DNA from: Prorocentrum cordatum | Taxonomy: Eukaryota > Sar > Dinophyceae > Prorocentrales > Prorocentraceae | Direction: 5' to 3' | Assembly (NCBI GenBank): GCA_963575745.1 | Contig: CAUYUJ010004335.1 | Coordinates: 1-64,000, forward strand | DNA: 64,000 nt | Notes under the pieces: generated by a model | Seen by the model: only the letters and a program-made list of their open reading frames with translations | Databases searched by the model: none | What the model was told of the DNA's origin: nothing | Made by a program: the position numbers and the translations under genes | Part shown: one piece after another, positions 44,441-55,180 of the stretch | How the letters are laid out: every line of letters starts with the position of its first letter | Numbering within the stretch: the first letter of the stretch is position 1

Positions 44441-44636
44441 GACCAGGGTCTCGACGCTGATTCAGACGTCTGAGAGATCCTCCAGGGGGGCCCTGTCGCG
44501 GGCCAGGGGCAGGTCTACGGCCGTCCTGCCGTGGTCGACAGAGGTCCATTCGGATGGGCCTCCCTGGGAGGTAGAGTTGTCAGACGGTCGAACTTTCTCT
44601 CTTCCCCGCTTTCCCCCAGTGGCGTGCGATCCACCT

Positions 44637-44667
<31 letters not shown>

Positions 44668-44765
44668 TTCGTCCTCGTCCTCGTCGTCGTCGTCGTCGTC
44701 CTCCTCCTCCTCCGCCTCTTCCTCCTCCTCCTCCTCATCCCACTCCTCCTCCTCGTCCTCATGGC
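44637..44765 (+). repeat. (TCC/TCG)n microsatellite
   Basis: Triplets TCC, TCG and TCT. The poly-Ser frame is a by-product. Confidence 0.85.
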
Positions 44766-45690
44766 GCTCCAGCCGGCGTTCTGTGGGCCGCCCTGAGGGG
44801 GGCTGTCCAAGGATTCAGCGCGCCCCGAGCCAGCCTCGTCTTGAGGCCAGGTGCGGGTTTCAACGCCGGCCGCCGTCTGCCGGCGCTCTCTGCCGGCCGG
44901 CCAGGGTGCCAGGGGCAGGGGGCGGGGGGGGGCGGGGGCGGGGGGAACTGCGGAGTGGAGGGGGCGGATGCGCGGCCACAAGGCCCGCGCCGCCGATCTC
45001 CGCCGCCAGGCGCGCGCGCGCCCGCCGTGGGGGGCAGGGGGCGGGGGAGACACGGGAAGGAGAGCGGGGGGAGAGGGAGGGGAGGGCCGCGCCGTGAAGT
45101 AGTACACCCTCTCTAATGCGCCTGCGCCGCGCAGTCGCGCGGCGCAAGCGGGGCTGCCCTGGCAGCCAAAACGGGCCACAGAGCAAAGAGCAGCCAAAAC
45201 AACTGCGGAGGAGCGAGGGGAAGCAGGAGAAGGACGCGGCGAAGGAGGAGGCGGGAAAGGGGAATGGGGGGGCGGCTCGAGCAACAAACGACGGCGAATC
45301 AAGCCGATTCGGCGGCCAGCAAGAGATCTGCGCTCTGGGTCAGCAGCAGCGCGGACAGCCGTCGCCGAGCGGAGTCCAGAACCTGAGACTGGTCAGCGGA
45401 GTCTTCTGGCGCGCGCGCGCGGAGGAGGGCAGCGGCGATTGCGCAGGGGCGGCCAAGGGCTCCTACGGCAAAAGGCGGTAGGTCCAGATTTGGATACCGA
45501 AGGCGTCCGGCTCCTATTGGACTCCTAGTGTTCTCATCTAGCTGTCCACCAGGCCATGTGCTCCTGCGCGCCTAGCGCGCCCCGGGCCCAGCGTTGCCCG
45601 TGAGGGGCGGCAGCTGGCACAGTATTTTTCCTCAACGCAGAGTCTTTCCCAATGCGGAGATGCGCTGGTCATGATGTATCAGTTTGGCGG
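44766..45690. other. GC-rich spacer, no gene seen
   Basis: G-rich runs around 44920-45080 and a Lys/Glu/Gln-rich frame at 45116-45480. No motif is recognised. Confidence 0.4.
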
Positions 45691-48300
45691 GGTCCTGATT
45701 GCTCGGCCCCGTCGTGTTCTACCCCGTCCGCAACCCGGGGGCCTGCTCGATTTCGCAACTAGGGTGCGTGCTCCTCTTGACCGGGTGCGACACCTACATC
45801 GTCATGTTCGGTAAGCGTCTGTTTGTCGCGCCATCCGCGCTGCCCGCGCCCGGGGCAGTTCGGGACAAGTGGCAGAAGCAGCGGGGGCGCAGACGTCGAT
45901 GCATGCACGCTGGGCGTTCTGGCCATTAAAACGTCGTCCAAGCGTGCGCGCTCAGTCTGGCCCCCCCCGCCCGCCCCCGCTACTCGGTCCCGCTTCGGAG
46001 CGATCTGCTCGGTGAACACTGGGCCCCCGTGGAGGCGGCGATTCACGCCGCCAGCCAATCGCGAACCTTGTCATTCCACCGCAAAGCTCCGCCGCCGACT
46101 TCGCGCGTCAGAGCATGGTGGCCCCGGCTGCCTACGCCGCAATTGCATCTGCGCCCCAGTTGCGACGACCCGTGCGCCAAAGTGCTGGCGGACGGGCGGG
46201 TGCCCAGAGTTCCAGGATGCAGCGGCTGCAGCCGCAGGCGCACGGCCGCCGGGAAGTGCCCATCTGGCATCAGAGGTGGCTGCTCTCGGTGGGCGGAGCA
46301 GGAAATCGCAGCCCTTGTCGCCCGCAGACCGCAGGTCGGCGCGACCTGTGTCTTCGAGGTCTCGCAGCAGAGTCGTCCAGCACTTCGTGCTAACGTGCTT
46401 TATCAAGACCTGCTGCTGCTGCGCGCGGCTGGAAACAAAGCCAGCCGCCGAATCGGCCTGATGGCACTCGCACCTGAGACGACGGAGCTCGCCCCCCGCG
46501 ACCGTTAGGGCAGCGCCCGTGCGCGGCGCCAGGGCGAAGAGATCGTCGGCTGAGAGCGACCCCCGCGCCGCGGCGACGTCTGAGAGACACTGTTGCCAGG
46601 AGGCGATGTAAGCAGCACTCCGCCGGGTCATGCGAGCGGAATGGAGTCCCAAGTCTCCGTCCTGGCACGCCAACCGCAGCTGCTGCTGCTGCTGGCGCTG
46701 AGGAGCTGGGCGCCCAGTAACTGCCCGAGGACGGCGGCGACTCGCGGCACTCTGCGCACCGTGCTTTGTTCGCGAAGCAACCTCTGAGCAGGTGGTTGTT
46801 GGCCCCGCCCGCGAAGGTGCGCGGCAGCGTGAGTGCGGCCTAAATGCGCGGCCCTTTTTGTGAGGAGGATTTGCGTCCTACCAAGGAATGTGTCCAATGC
46901 CCCCAGCGATGCCTCGAAACGATTGCCTGGCGCTATGGGGGCCCCGAGGCGATGCCGATCGTCCTCGTCAAGAGTCGCTGTCGCTCGCCCTCTGGATAGC
47001 GACCTGCGCCGACATTGGGCCGGCGAGGTCGGGCATCCACAGCTTGGACTTGGTGAGCTTTAGCTCCAAACCGATGCCATGCAGCTCACCCCTCGTTCCC
47101 GAGGCGGCCTCCGTGGCGAAGCCAGCGTCGATGATGACAAACATATCGCCCAGGTAGGCGCGCCCGCGCCTGCGGATCCAGGGGGCGAAGCCGCCGATCG
47201 ATCGACGCCAATGCCGGGGTCAGTGCCGCGCGCAACGGCGCAGGGCTCAGGGGCAGCCTTGGTCAACGCCCCGATCAGAGTGAACTGGCCAAGCCTTTCC
47301 AGAACAATCCCGAAACCAATGCGTTGAGGAACCGCGGTGCCATGCGTCGGCTAGGCGACCCAGAAGCGCGCCTGCGCGAGCTGTCCGCGTGGCTGGCCGC
47401 GTCGCCACATTGAAAGTGTCTTCGCGACTGGGCGACGGGAACGCAGCGGCAGGGCGCCCTTCGGCGGACGCTGCAAGGATTTGCGCATTACCTTTACCCC
47501 CGCAGGCCGGGACATGCCACATTGGCGTGGCCCCCCCAGCTCGCGGAGGGCATCGGGCTCCACCTCTCGCGCCGCAAGGGCGATGATGTGCAGCAAATTA
47601 CTGCCGCAGGACAGCGGCCGGGCGCCGCAGTCCGCCTGCTTCAAAGCCATCAGGCGACTTCTGAGATGAGCCTTCAAAGTGTCCCCTGGCACCTCCCCGA
47701 ACGGAAGTCTGGTGAGGGCCGCGCCAGCTGCCTGGGGACCGCCCGCAACGTTTCCCAGTGTTCGTGTCTGGGCCCTGAAGGCCCCGCTCCGGCAAGCCGC
47801 GGAAAGCGAGAGATGCGTGGGCGATTTCCTGCTCAATGCTTGACCACTGTTGCGCGTCTGGCGCTTCTTCCTCCATGCCGCCAGGTGCGGCCACTGTTGT
47901 AGTCTAGTAGCGCCGGGGTCGAGCAGTGCCTTCAGCTTCTCGGCCGTGCCTTGGCGAGCCTCCATATCCGCCTTGCTGCCGTCGCCGTGGGCACGTTGCC
48001 TACTGGCGCCAGCGACTCGATCCCCCGAGTCTCTGCGTCGGAAATGCCAGCTAACGTAGTGTGCCGGGCCTCTCAGCCGCGCTGCTAGGCCATGCTCCAG
48101 AGTTGTTGCCGCGAGCCCCTCCAGAACAAATGCAGACGATTGGAAATGATATGGCCAACCTTTTTTCTGCTTCGCTCCCTTGCGTGATGGGTCCGGGCAA
48201 AAAGCAAGTGGTCCATATAGTCCAAGAGCTTCCACAGACGCGCTGCCTCCACACTTTGAGGATCACGCTGCTGCAGCGTCCACGTTCCGAGGATCACACT
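45690..48300 (-). mobile_element. Decayed YLDD-type reverse-transcriptase element (minus strand)
   Basis: Read on the minus strand from 48300 down. RT fingers lie at about 47650-47470 (QADCGARPLSCGSN, AAREVEPDALREL, PRQCGMSRPAG; compare DGGxRPI and QCGVxxPxG). Motif C region is AYLGDMFVII at 47159-47130, where YLDD is expected and the first Asp is Gly (47148-47150). The RT tail is GDLGLHSARMTRRSAAYIAS with SWQQCLSD at about 46660-46570. CNCG, HAL and RWNDKVRDWLAA lie at about 46160-46045, followed by RLDDVLMA near 45935. These blocks are in the right order for this RT group but in different frames. Ends unknown. Confidence 0.55.
47351..48235 (-). pseudogene. RT fingers segment of the minus-strand element
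   Basis: A single minus-strand frame of about 294 codons. The C-terminal half carries the RT motif text described for the element (ARPLSCGSNLLHI; QCGMSRPAGVKVM). The N-terminal half is Lys/Arg-rich and not recognised. It loses frame before motif C. RTs of this type have an Asp-Gly-Gly turn before RPI; here it is Asp-Cys-Gly. Confidence 0.5.
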
Positions 48301-49014
48301 GGCGCAGCGCAACCAACACCTCCGCCCAGGCATCGGCACGTGCATGGAGGTGAGACTGGGAATGTGGGCAATCGTGGGGACTTACTCAAGATGTTTGAAA
48401 GCACCGTCCTTAAAAGCGCCATTAGCTTCGCGGACAAGCGGCGGGTTTGGTGGGTCAGGCTTCCAGGGCTGCGCGCGGTGCCGGTGCCTGCGCTTTCTCG
48501 CCGCGTGCGCCTCCTGTGACATCGCCTCCCCATTGGCGAAGGCGGTGGTCTGCGCCCTCGCCTTCTCCCCAACCTTCGACAGCTCCTTGATGTCTTCCAA
48601 TGGCCCCAGTCCTTTGGGAATGCAGGCGGGGTGGAAGTGTTTTTCTTGCCGAAGATCTAAATGCCGGGACCGGATTCGGGCGTCGCCAGGCTCGAGAGGG
48701 CGATGGCGAGACCCTCGCGAAGCCTTCTGCCTCCGCGACGGCCGCCCGGTGATCGCCCAGTCGGCGTGGGCCTGGCCAGCCGGTCCCAGGCGGGGGGGCC
48801 CCCCGACGCGGAGTCCCCGACATCCATAGCGGGACGACGTTCGCCTTCTCATGGATGCCGATGGTGGGGCCTGCTCGATCGCAGGCTACTGGAAGCCGAT
48901 AAAGGGGGTCCCATACGACGTGCTTCGCAGCGAAGTGAAACGCCCGCGCGCGCGCCTCCTGCGGGCTACAGCGCGGGCCCGCTCTGCTGCCGCCCGGGTG
49001 GCCCGTCCAGAGTG

Positions 49015-49181
49015 CGTGCGATGGTGCGGGCTTGGCTGGTGGCAACACCTGCATAGCTCTACCTCTCAGCTCACTGTGCGCTGCCCTTTAGGCGCGCGCG
49101 GCTTTGGGGGGCATCCCGACTCGTGGTGCGGGCGCCGTCCCCCATGGGGTGGGCATGCGCGGATAGGCGCATTGGTGCGGA

Positions 49182-49190
<9 letters not shown>
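49015..49190 (+). repeat. Dispersed repeat, copy 1 (possible short interspersed element)
   Basis: Matches 58344-58505 along its length: GTGCGATGGTGCGGGCTTG, TAGCTCTA, CTTTAGGCGCGCGCG, GGTGCGGGCG, GCGGATAGGC and TGGTGCG. It is followed directly by (TC)n at 49187-49212. Confidence 0.7.
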
Positions 49191-49220
<30 letters not shown>

Positions 49221-49260
49221 TCCCTTCTCTCTCTCTGTCTTTCTCTCACTCTGTCTCTCT
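49187..49260 (+). repeat. (TC)n microsatellite and T-rich tail
   Basis: About 13 TC units, a run of T, and further CTCT-type repeats. Confidence 0.9.
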
Positions 49261-50300
49261 TTCTCAGGTTATCCGCCGCTTTTGCTTTGCCCTCTGGGCT
49301 ACGTGACCGTCGTCGACAGTCTCGGTAGGAGGCTAAGTTGGTGAAGTTGCATACGCGGGCTGCTTCCCGACCTGCGTCGGTGGCATCGCCCGCGTAGGTC
49401 AGCGCGCCGATCTTCAGCGTTTCCTGCGCGGAAGAGATGTTTCGATTGCCCCCCCATTGTCAAGGTTCTGTTGCTTGTTCTCTACTCATCCATTGTCCTT
49501 TTGCTTGGTCCATCCATCTAATGTCTCTCTGCTCCCCATCCATGTGACCGCCCCTCATTTGCCTTTATCTTCCCTTCGCTTGTGCCTTGTGCTGCGTGCC
49601 GTGCGTGCCGAACAGGCCATCGCTCGACGTTGTGACGCGCCGAGCGCGCGTGCGCATTGCTTGCGGAATGAATTTATGTGATCGCGTCGCGGAACTCCAT
49701 CGCCCCGGCAGCATGATGTGCGGGCCCAGATTGGCCAGCTGGCTACCCGACTTCGGTTTGCGATTTCGCCCTCGCAGGCGGCGGACCGCATGCAGGACGC
49801 GTGCGTCACCCCTCCCAGGCTCGAGAAGACACTCGAGAATCAGAGATGCTGAAAAGGCACGGGTTGCTGACTTGCTCGCCCGTTTGGACCGCGTGCAAGT
49901 CGCGCGAGGCAAATCGGGCCAGGCAGGTAGGGGCCGACTTCTGTGCGCGCAGACGATTCCATGATTGAGAGCAGGTGCCTTGTCAGGGCGCTGCGGACCC
50001 ATGACCTCGCACTCTGCCATCATCTGCGCTCTTATATCGTCAAGAGTGGCCCCCTAAGTTGGCGGGAGCCATGGGCATCTCCGTGATTTGGTTGGCGGGT
50101 GAGGGTCGTGTCTGTCGCAGTCATGTGTCACCGCGGGTGCGTGGGCGCGGATGTCTCCCATCGGGGGGGCCTTCCTCCTTCCCCCCCTTCTCCCTCGCTC
50201 GCCCGGTCCCGCAGCCTCCGGGGGTCGTGGGGGCCTCTTTCCCGCGTCTCCCTGGAGTCGGGTCTGGTCCCTCCTTCCTTTCTCTTCTTCTTCCTCTGTC
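49261..50300. other. Unique-looking sequence, no gene seen
   Basis: Normal composition with a pyrimidine-rich part near 50160-50290. No motif on either strand. Confidence 0.4.
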
Positions 50301-50304
50301 AGGT

Positions 50305-50403
50305 GGGAAACCTTTAGCAGGGGGGTCACAGCCTGGCAGGAACCTCTAGCGGAGGGGGTCACGGCCCTGCAGAAACCTTTAGCAGGAGGGCCACAGCCTT
50401 GCA
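50305..50403 (+). repeat. 34-bp tandem repeat, three units
   Basis: Units at 50305, 50339 and 50372 share GAAACCTTTAGCAGG (or AACCTCTAGCGGA), then GGTCACAGCC and a GCA end. Confidence 0.8.
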
Positions 50404-51098
50404 AACTTGCACCTCTTGACAATATCATGAGCACGGTGCGCTCGTGGTGGCCAGTGTTCGACGGGGGGCTGAGGATCGCGCCCTTCGGGGTGCATGCCTG
50501 TTGATCGCGAGGTCTACTCATCCTTCCTCTCTCTCCCACCTCCTTTCTCCCTCCTTTCCGCGTCGTCTCGCGTCGGCGGTGGCGTTGCTTTCGGCGCCCC
50601 CGCTCCCGCTCAGGGCAGCCGAGCCCTGAGGGCCCCAGTTGTCGAGCTCACTGCGTTTGCGTTGTTCCCGCTAATCGGCCCGTGCTTGTGGCGCATGTCA
50701 TCTCTCCATTGGAATGCGGCCCTCGGGTCGACTGGGGGGAGTTCCGCCCCCCCGCAGGCTCACATCGACATGCTCCTCCTCTCGCGCATTCTCGCAGTCT
50801 TGCCATCTGTCTCGGTCGTTGTCGTCAGGTGTACATCCTGTTCTTCTCCTGTGTTAGTTGGCGCCGACAATCCTCCCTCTTGCAGGTGTTCATCGTGGTG
50901 CTTTTCTACGACCGCCTTTCTATGACTGCTCTCTCTGTTATGTTGCTTCTTTTTTTCGCCCCTGCCAGGTCCTGCTGGTGCTCCGCCGTTGGGAGCCCTC
51001 TGGGCAGTTGAGCCTTCGGGGCGCCTGTCGTCGGGCTCCCATCTTCTGCGTGCTTCCGCCGCGCGTGTCCGCGCGTCGCAAGGTGCGCGTGTTTGTGT

Positions 51099-51110
<12 letters not shown>

Positions 51111-51129
<19 letters not shown>

Positions 51130-51131
51130 TT
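51111..51131 (+). repeat. Target-site duplication, 5' copy (copy B)
   Basis: (TG)9TTT, identical to 58323-58343. The TG part could match by chance because it is a microsatellite. The shared TTT and the equal length support a true duplication. Confidence 0.7.
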
Positions 51132-51168
51132 CCGAGACCCCCCCTCTGGCTCAAGCCTCTGGCTCGAG
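51132..51168 (+). other. Relic spliced leaders at the 5' terminus of copy B
   Basis: The element starts with CCGAGACC, a decayed CCGTAGCC, and carries CCCCTCTGGCTCAAG (51141-51155) and CCTCTGGCTCGAG (51156-51168). These match the second and third relics of copy A in order. The leader array was therefore present in the common source RNA. Confidence 0.7.
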
Positions 51169-51308
51169 CCGTGAGGGGGGCCCCCCCGTCTCGAGGAGGC
51201 GTCCGACGCACCGCCTGGGCCGCGCGCCGGCCCCCCGCGCGCGCCCCCGCGGCGCCCCTCGCCTCGCGTCGCCTTCGGCTGCCCTTCGGCGCGACCGATC
51301 GCTTCCGA

Positions 51309-51905
51309 ATGGCGGACGACGCTTCGTTGATCAGGCCCACCACCAGACCTCCCCCTGCGCCCCGCCCTGAGGTCAACGAGTGGGAGCTGGCGGGACAGCG
51401 CGCGCCTGAACCCGGGCCCGCGGCCGCGCCAAGAGACGAGCGGGGGCTGGAGAGGAGGGGGGGGGTTGTGAGGTGCGAATTTTTGGAGGTAGGTGGCCCC
51501 GCGTCCACCGCCGCAGGGGAGCCGGGTGAACTTCAGGACGTGCATGCCAGCACTGGGGTTGCCGCAGGCCCTGAGCGTTTACAGCCGACTGGACATGCTT
51601 CAACGACTGACACCCTGATCCCCGCCCCCCCGCCGCCGCCGCCAGGCCCAGGCAGCCCGGGGGCTGGGGGGTGCACGGCGGCGGACCCGCCCACGGGGGC
51701 GAGTGCTGATCACCCGCCGAGCGCCCCACTCCGTGAGGGCCACGCCCCACTTGCTCCCTTTCCTTCCTCTCCTCCCCGCGTGCAATCTGGAGATGCGACC
51801 GTTAGTCGCCCTGATCCCGCGTGTGTCCCTGGACAGGCAGACCTTCGGCATCTCGACGCCTCGACGCCTCTCCCCTCCTATCTCGCAGGCAATTGCGACC
51901 GTTAG
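51309..51905 (+). CDS. N-terminal proline-rich ORF of copy B
   Basis: ATG at 51309 after a 177-nt 5' UTR. Unlike copy A it is open in one frame for 199 codons (MADDASLIRP, PRDERGLERRGG, GELQDVHASTG, ending GNCDR). Pro, Ala and Arg dominate and no fold is expected. The conserved ATG and the indel-free first 100 codons support it as the real start of the element's first protein. Whether translation was meant to continue into the next frame, as the text suggests, cannot be decided here. Confidence 0.55.
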   Translation: MADDASLIRPTTRPPPAPRPEVNEWELAGQRAPEPGPAAAPRDERGLERRGGVVRCEFLEVGGPASTAAGEPGELQDVHASTGVAAGPERLQPTGHASTTDTLIPAPPPPPPGPGSPGAGGCTAADPPTGASADHPPSAPLREGHAPLAPFPSSPPRVQSGDATVSRPDPACVPGQADLRHLDASTPLPSYLAGNCDR

Positions 51906-52764
51906 TCGCCCTGGTCCCGCTCCCGACGGGCAGGCCTCTCCAGTTCCTTTCCCTGATCACTCTGGCTATGCGACCGTTCGTCGCCCTACCTCTCCTCTCT
52001 CTCCCCAGGTGGAGGTGGCTTCTGACCCACCTGTGCCCCTGAACCCCTCGCGCAGGTGCGCCAGCGACGTGGCCCCCCCTCCTGTAGTTCTCGGGGCGGG
52101 TACCACCGTGGCCCCCAGCTATGCGGAGATTGTTGCTGGACGGGGCCTGGATGCCATAGCAGGTGGTGAAGGGCCGACTGGAAGGCTTGGAGGCCACAAT
52201 AGACCGCAGACGACAGGGAGCAGCAGCCACGACTCCCCAGGACGGCCGACCACGCGGACCGACCAGACGGCTTTCCCCCCTTCCCGCCGCGACGAGGAGG
52301 ACACAGGATCGCGGATCAGCGCCGATCGCTCAGCTCTCCCTGCCCAACTAGGCACCACCTCTGGCCCTGCTATCCCCCCCCCCATGAGTCTAACGTTTTG
52401 CCCCCTCCCCCCCCCCGCTAGACGGTGCCCGCATCCCGGTAGAAAGCACGGGCATCGAAGCGGACGCTTCCGGCGACCAAGCTGGACCTGCTGCGCTATC
52501 AAACGGCCCACATGGATCAATCGCGCCGCGACAGCAAACGGCCTGAGCGAACGCTTCAGCGGATTCGCAGACCTGTTCCCAGACCTCCTGGAAGGCGAGA
52601 CGACCCGTCGCCGCCATCGACGCCGCCCAGGGGCAAGAGGCGCCCGTTGTCATCCTAGTGGCCGCCCGTGCCAACTCTATGCGCAAGTGGGGCCACGTGG
52701 GCGACCGGCGCCGCATCAACGTGGGGCTGACGCGCCCACAATGCAACCTCATCATGACCGCTGA
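51703..52764 (+). pseudogene. Fusion frame across the deletion junction of copy B
   Basis: Proline-rich text equal to copy A 1500-2009 (SYAEIVAGRGLDAI, PQTTGSSSHDSPGRPTT) passes the junction at 52510/52511 and runs straight into helicase text (TWINRAATANGLSERFSGFA, DLFPDLLEGE), which matches TWINRATAANFLSEHFRG of copy A. The frame is thus joined by the deletion for about 40 codons before it drifts out of frame near 52610. Confidence 0.6.
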
Positions 52765-53109
52765 CGCAAGGATGTTCCGCACGGCCGCAGACGCTGCACT
52801 CCCCCACCTGAGCACCTGGGCCCAGAAGGCGGGCCTTGCCTTCGAGTTCCACCACAACCTGGGCGGATCCCCGCGCCAGTCCAGAGCTGATTCAAGTGTC
52901 TTCAAGGACGACATCCCCGACACTGCCAACCCGGAAGAGAAGGCCCGGCTGCTAGCGGAAGCCGACCGCAGACGAAAGGAGAAGGAAGTGATCAAGGCCC
53001 GTCAGGCTCAGCAGGCTGGCTTCTCGGCGCGCGCCGACCTGCCGCTCCTGGCCGACCGCGGCTGGAAGGACCTGGAGGACGACGTCAACGCTGCAGTGGT
53101 GCGACTACT
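52511..53109 (+). pseudogene. C-terminal helicase fragment in copy B
   Basis: Keeps motif V (DAAQGQEAPVVIL in one frame) and motif VI (NVGLTRPQCNLIM in the frame open from 52658), then the Lys/Glu-rich helix (EKARLLAEADRRRKEKEV). Motifs I-IV are absent, so no ATPase is possible. A frame change near 53110 joins the next segment: a stretch present in copy A at 20356-20390 is shortened here. Confidence 0.65.
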
Positions 53110-54597
53110 ATGCTGCCCAGCATGTGCCTCGGATTACATCCGCACCAGTTCGGCGTCGCGGATCAGCCTGCGGACCCCGGCCTGCAGGACAGGAAGGGAT
53201 GGAGCATGAACGGGTGCCTCTTTGCCTGCTCTACACTGGTAGGACTGGACGCGGGCAACCTGGTGTGCACGGCGGTCTTTGCGACCATCATGTGGGCAAT
53301 GGGGCTCGGAGTCTCGAGCAACGACAACGCCCGCGCAGTCGACCCCAACCGGATCCCACCCAGAAGGGACCGACCGAACATGCCGGCAGCGTGGCACGTT
53401 AAGGAGGCCTGCGTTCCCGTTAACGCCCCCAGGCGCAGACCCAAATGCTGGCAGCCGTCCACTTGCAAGTGCCGCAAGCACAAGGAGCCACCCACGCCGC
53501 TGGTGTTTCAGGCCTTCTGCGACATGGACTCGAAAGGACGCCCAGCCACAGTCCTCAACCGCCTCCTGGACAGCACTGGCGCGACCCTGGGAGCCATCCA
53601 GGCCAGGATCCTGCTCGCCTTGTCCCTGCTCATACAACGCGAACCGCGCACCTGCCTGCGCCCGTGCGGGGACGCTGAGGGCATCGGCGACGTGTTCGAG
53701 GCCATCCTCGGCTTGTGCGAGCCGTACCGCCCGCGCGACAAGACTGCTCGTGACCAGCTGGGCGCACTGTTCGGACTACAGGGGCGGCACTTCAGGCAGC
53801 TGCGCTCGGCGCTGGAGCTCCTGATCACTGCAGTGTCCCGCCTCGTCATGGTTGCCCGCCGCCCCCCCCTGGCCAGGCGTGCGAATTGTCCCGCGACCTG
53901 GAGGGGCCTCGAGGCTAGAAAGTTTCCACTCCAGGCAGCACTCGCAGTCATCGGAGGCACCGTGTCTCCCGCCGACCTGTCGGCCTTGGCGAGCCACGAG
54001 TGCGCCGTATGTGCGCTCTACGTTGACGTGCTCGGGTCTGGCATCGGCCTCGCCGACGGCCCAACAAAGCAGGCAAGCAGCGTCACCTGGATAGGCGGAG
54101 GGTACTCCTTCACGCGCCTGCGCCTGGACGCGCCCGCCCCGCTCGGACCGCGCCCTGGAGAGACGCTAATGCCCCCGTGGATAGACGACCGAGACACCAG
54201 GTGGACGAAGGAGCAGGACAAGGCCGAGTTCTACTGCCAAGGGTGTCTCCGCGGCCTCTTCAAGCGCGACAAAGGGGCGTGCGTCAGCAAACGGATCCGC
54301 CAAACCATTGCGGCCAACAGGCTAACGGAGTGCTGCCAAGGAGGGGGCCTCACCTGGCTGTGCATCTGCTGCTGGACCACGAAGGCCATGGAAGAGCGCC
54401 GGCCCATTCCAGACGACGTGGACTTCAAGGACTGGATCAACGACCGCCCCGACGACATGCCTGTGCGCACAATGCGCGCCCTGCCGGGACTGGCCTACGT
54501 CGGCACCTACGGCCTACACGCCCCTGGAGCAGCTGCTGGCCCCGCTGGAAGGCGAGCTGAATCCGCTCAACGTCGGGGCCACCCTCCCAGCCAGTAA
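53110..54597 (+). CDS. Intact open frame for the post-helicase Cys-rich domain (copy B)
   Basis: A 495-codon frame that corresponds to copy A 20380-21800 but lacks its TAA (TGC here). It contains PSTCKCRKHKEPPTP, FYCQGCLRGLFKRDKG and LTWLCICCWTTKAM, three CxxC-type pairs that suggest zinc binding, and long helices (LLDSTGATLGAIQARILLAL). No family is recognised. The first residue is not a methionine codon that I trust. The frame is the longest undamaged stretch of either copy, which may reflect chance or later selection. The last 40 codons are out of frame with copy A. Confidence 0.45.
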   Translation: MLPSMCLGLHPHQFGVADQPADPGLQDRKGWSMNGCLFACSTLVGLDAGNLVCTAVFATIMWAMGLGVSSNDNARAVDPNRIPPRRDRPNMPAAWHVKEACVPVNAPRRRPKCWQPSTCKCRKHKEPPTPLVFQAFCDMDSKGRPATVLNRLLDSTGATLGAIQARILLALSLLIQREPRTCLRPCGDAEGIGDVFEAILGLCEPYRPRDKTARDQLGALFGLQGRHFRQLRSALELLITAVSRLVMVARRPPLARRANCPATWRGLEARKFPLQAALAVIGGTVSPADLSALASHECAVCALYVDVLGSGIGLADGPTKQASSVTWIGGGYSFTRLRLDAPAPLGPRPGETLMPPWIDDRDTRWTKEQDKAEFYCQGCLRGLFKRDKGACVSKRIRQTIAANRLTECCQGGGLTWLCICCWTTKAMEERRPIPDDVDFKDWINDRPDDMPVRTMRALPGLAYVGTYGLHAPGAAAGPAGRRAESAQRRGHPPSQ

Positions 54598-55180
54598 CAC
54601 GAATGACGATCGCCTGATCTCTCGCTTCAAGAAGGATTTCGGTATCTGGCGATGCGACGGCTGCCCCCCGGGCACAGAGGGACACAGACGGGGACCAGGA
54701 CAGCCATTCCCTGGCATGTGCGGACATGCCGCTGACCCGGAAGGTCTCCGCGCCGGCTTTAGCCTGGTTCACGGGCTCCCACCCATGCGGCTAATGGGGG
54801 GGGTGTTCCTGACCAAGCGCTGGCACGCAGGCTGGTGCTGCAAGGAATGCCTGATCCACCAATGGGACATGGCCCCGTCAGCAGTGAAACACGTACTCGA
54901 CAGGCGCGGCCCTGACGTATGCCCTAGCGCAGGAGCCAGGCCCCTCGCCGCGCTACCAGGCATCCCCGCCGCCTCGACAGGGGTCGCACTACGCCCCAAC
55001 CAGAAGGAACTGCAGCGGCGTGCCGCTGCCTGGGACGAGGAAGCGCGCGCCTACCAGGAGCGCCTCCACAACTCACTCCCGTCACCTCCCAAGGACAAGC
55101 AGCAGCGCCTAGCCTGGGAGCGACAGCTGACGGCCGGGGAGACGCGCGCAAAGGTGGCGGCGCAGATCAGGGACAGGTGA
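54598..55180 (+). pseudogene. Second Cys-rich module and helix (copy B)
   Basis: From about 54600 one frame reads FKKDFGIWRCDGCPPGTEG, then PGMCGHA and, across 54716 onward, KRWHAGWCCKECLIHQWDM: a C-x2-C, C-x-H, C-x2-C, H series, probably zinc-binding. It then ends in a charged helix (KELQRRAAAWDEEARAYQER). Copy A lacks the CDGC and CGHA part. The reading ends at a TGA at 55178-55180. Confidence 0.5.

Noticed and set aside
44531-45302. Poly-Ser and poly-Arg frames
   Set aside because: TCC/TCG microsatellite artefacts.
50500-51000. Homology of the 500 bp before copy B to the 5' flank of copy A
   Set aside because: The similarity starts only after the TG tracts, at the leader relics. The flanks are unrelated, as expected for separate insertions.
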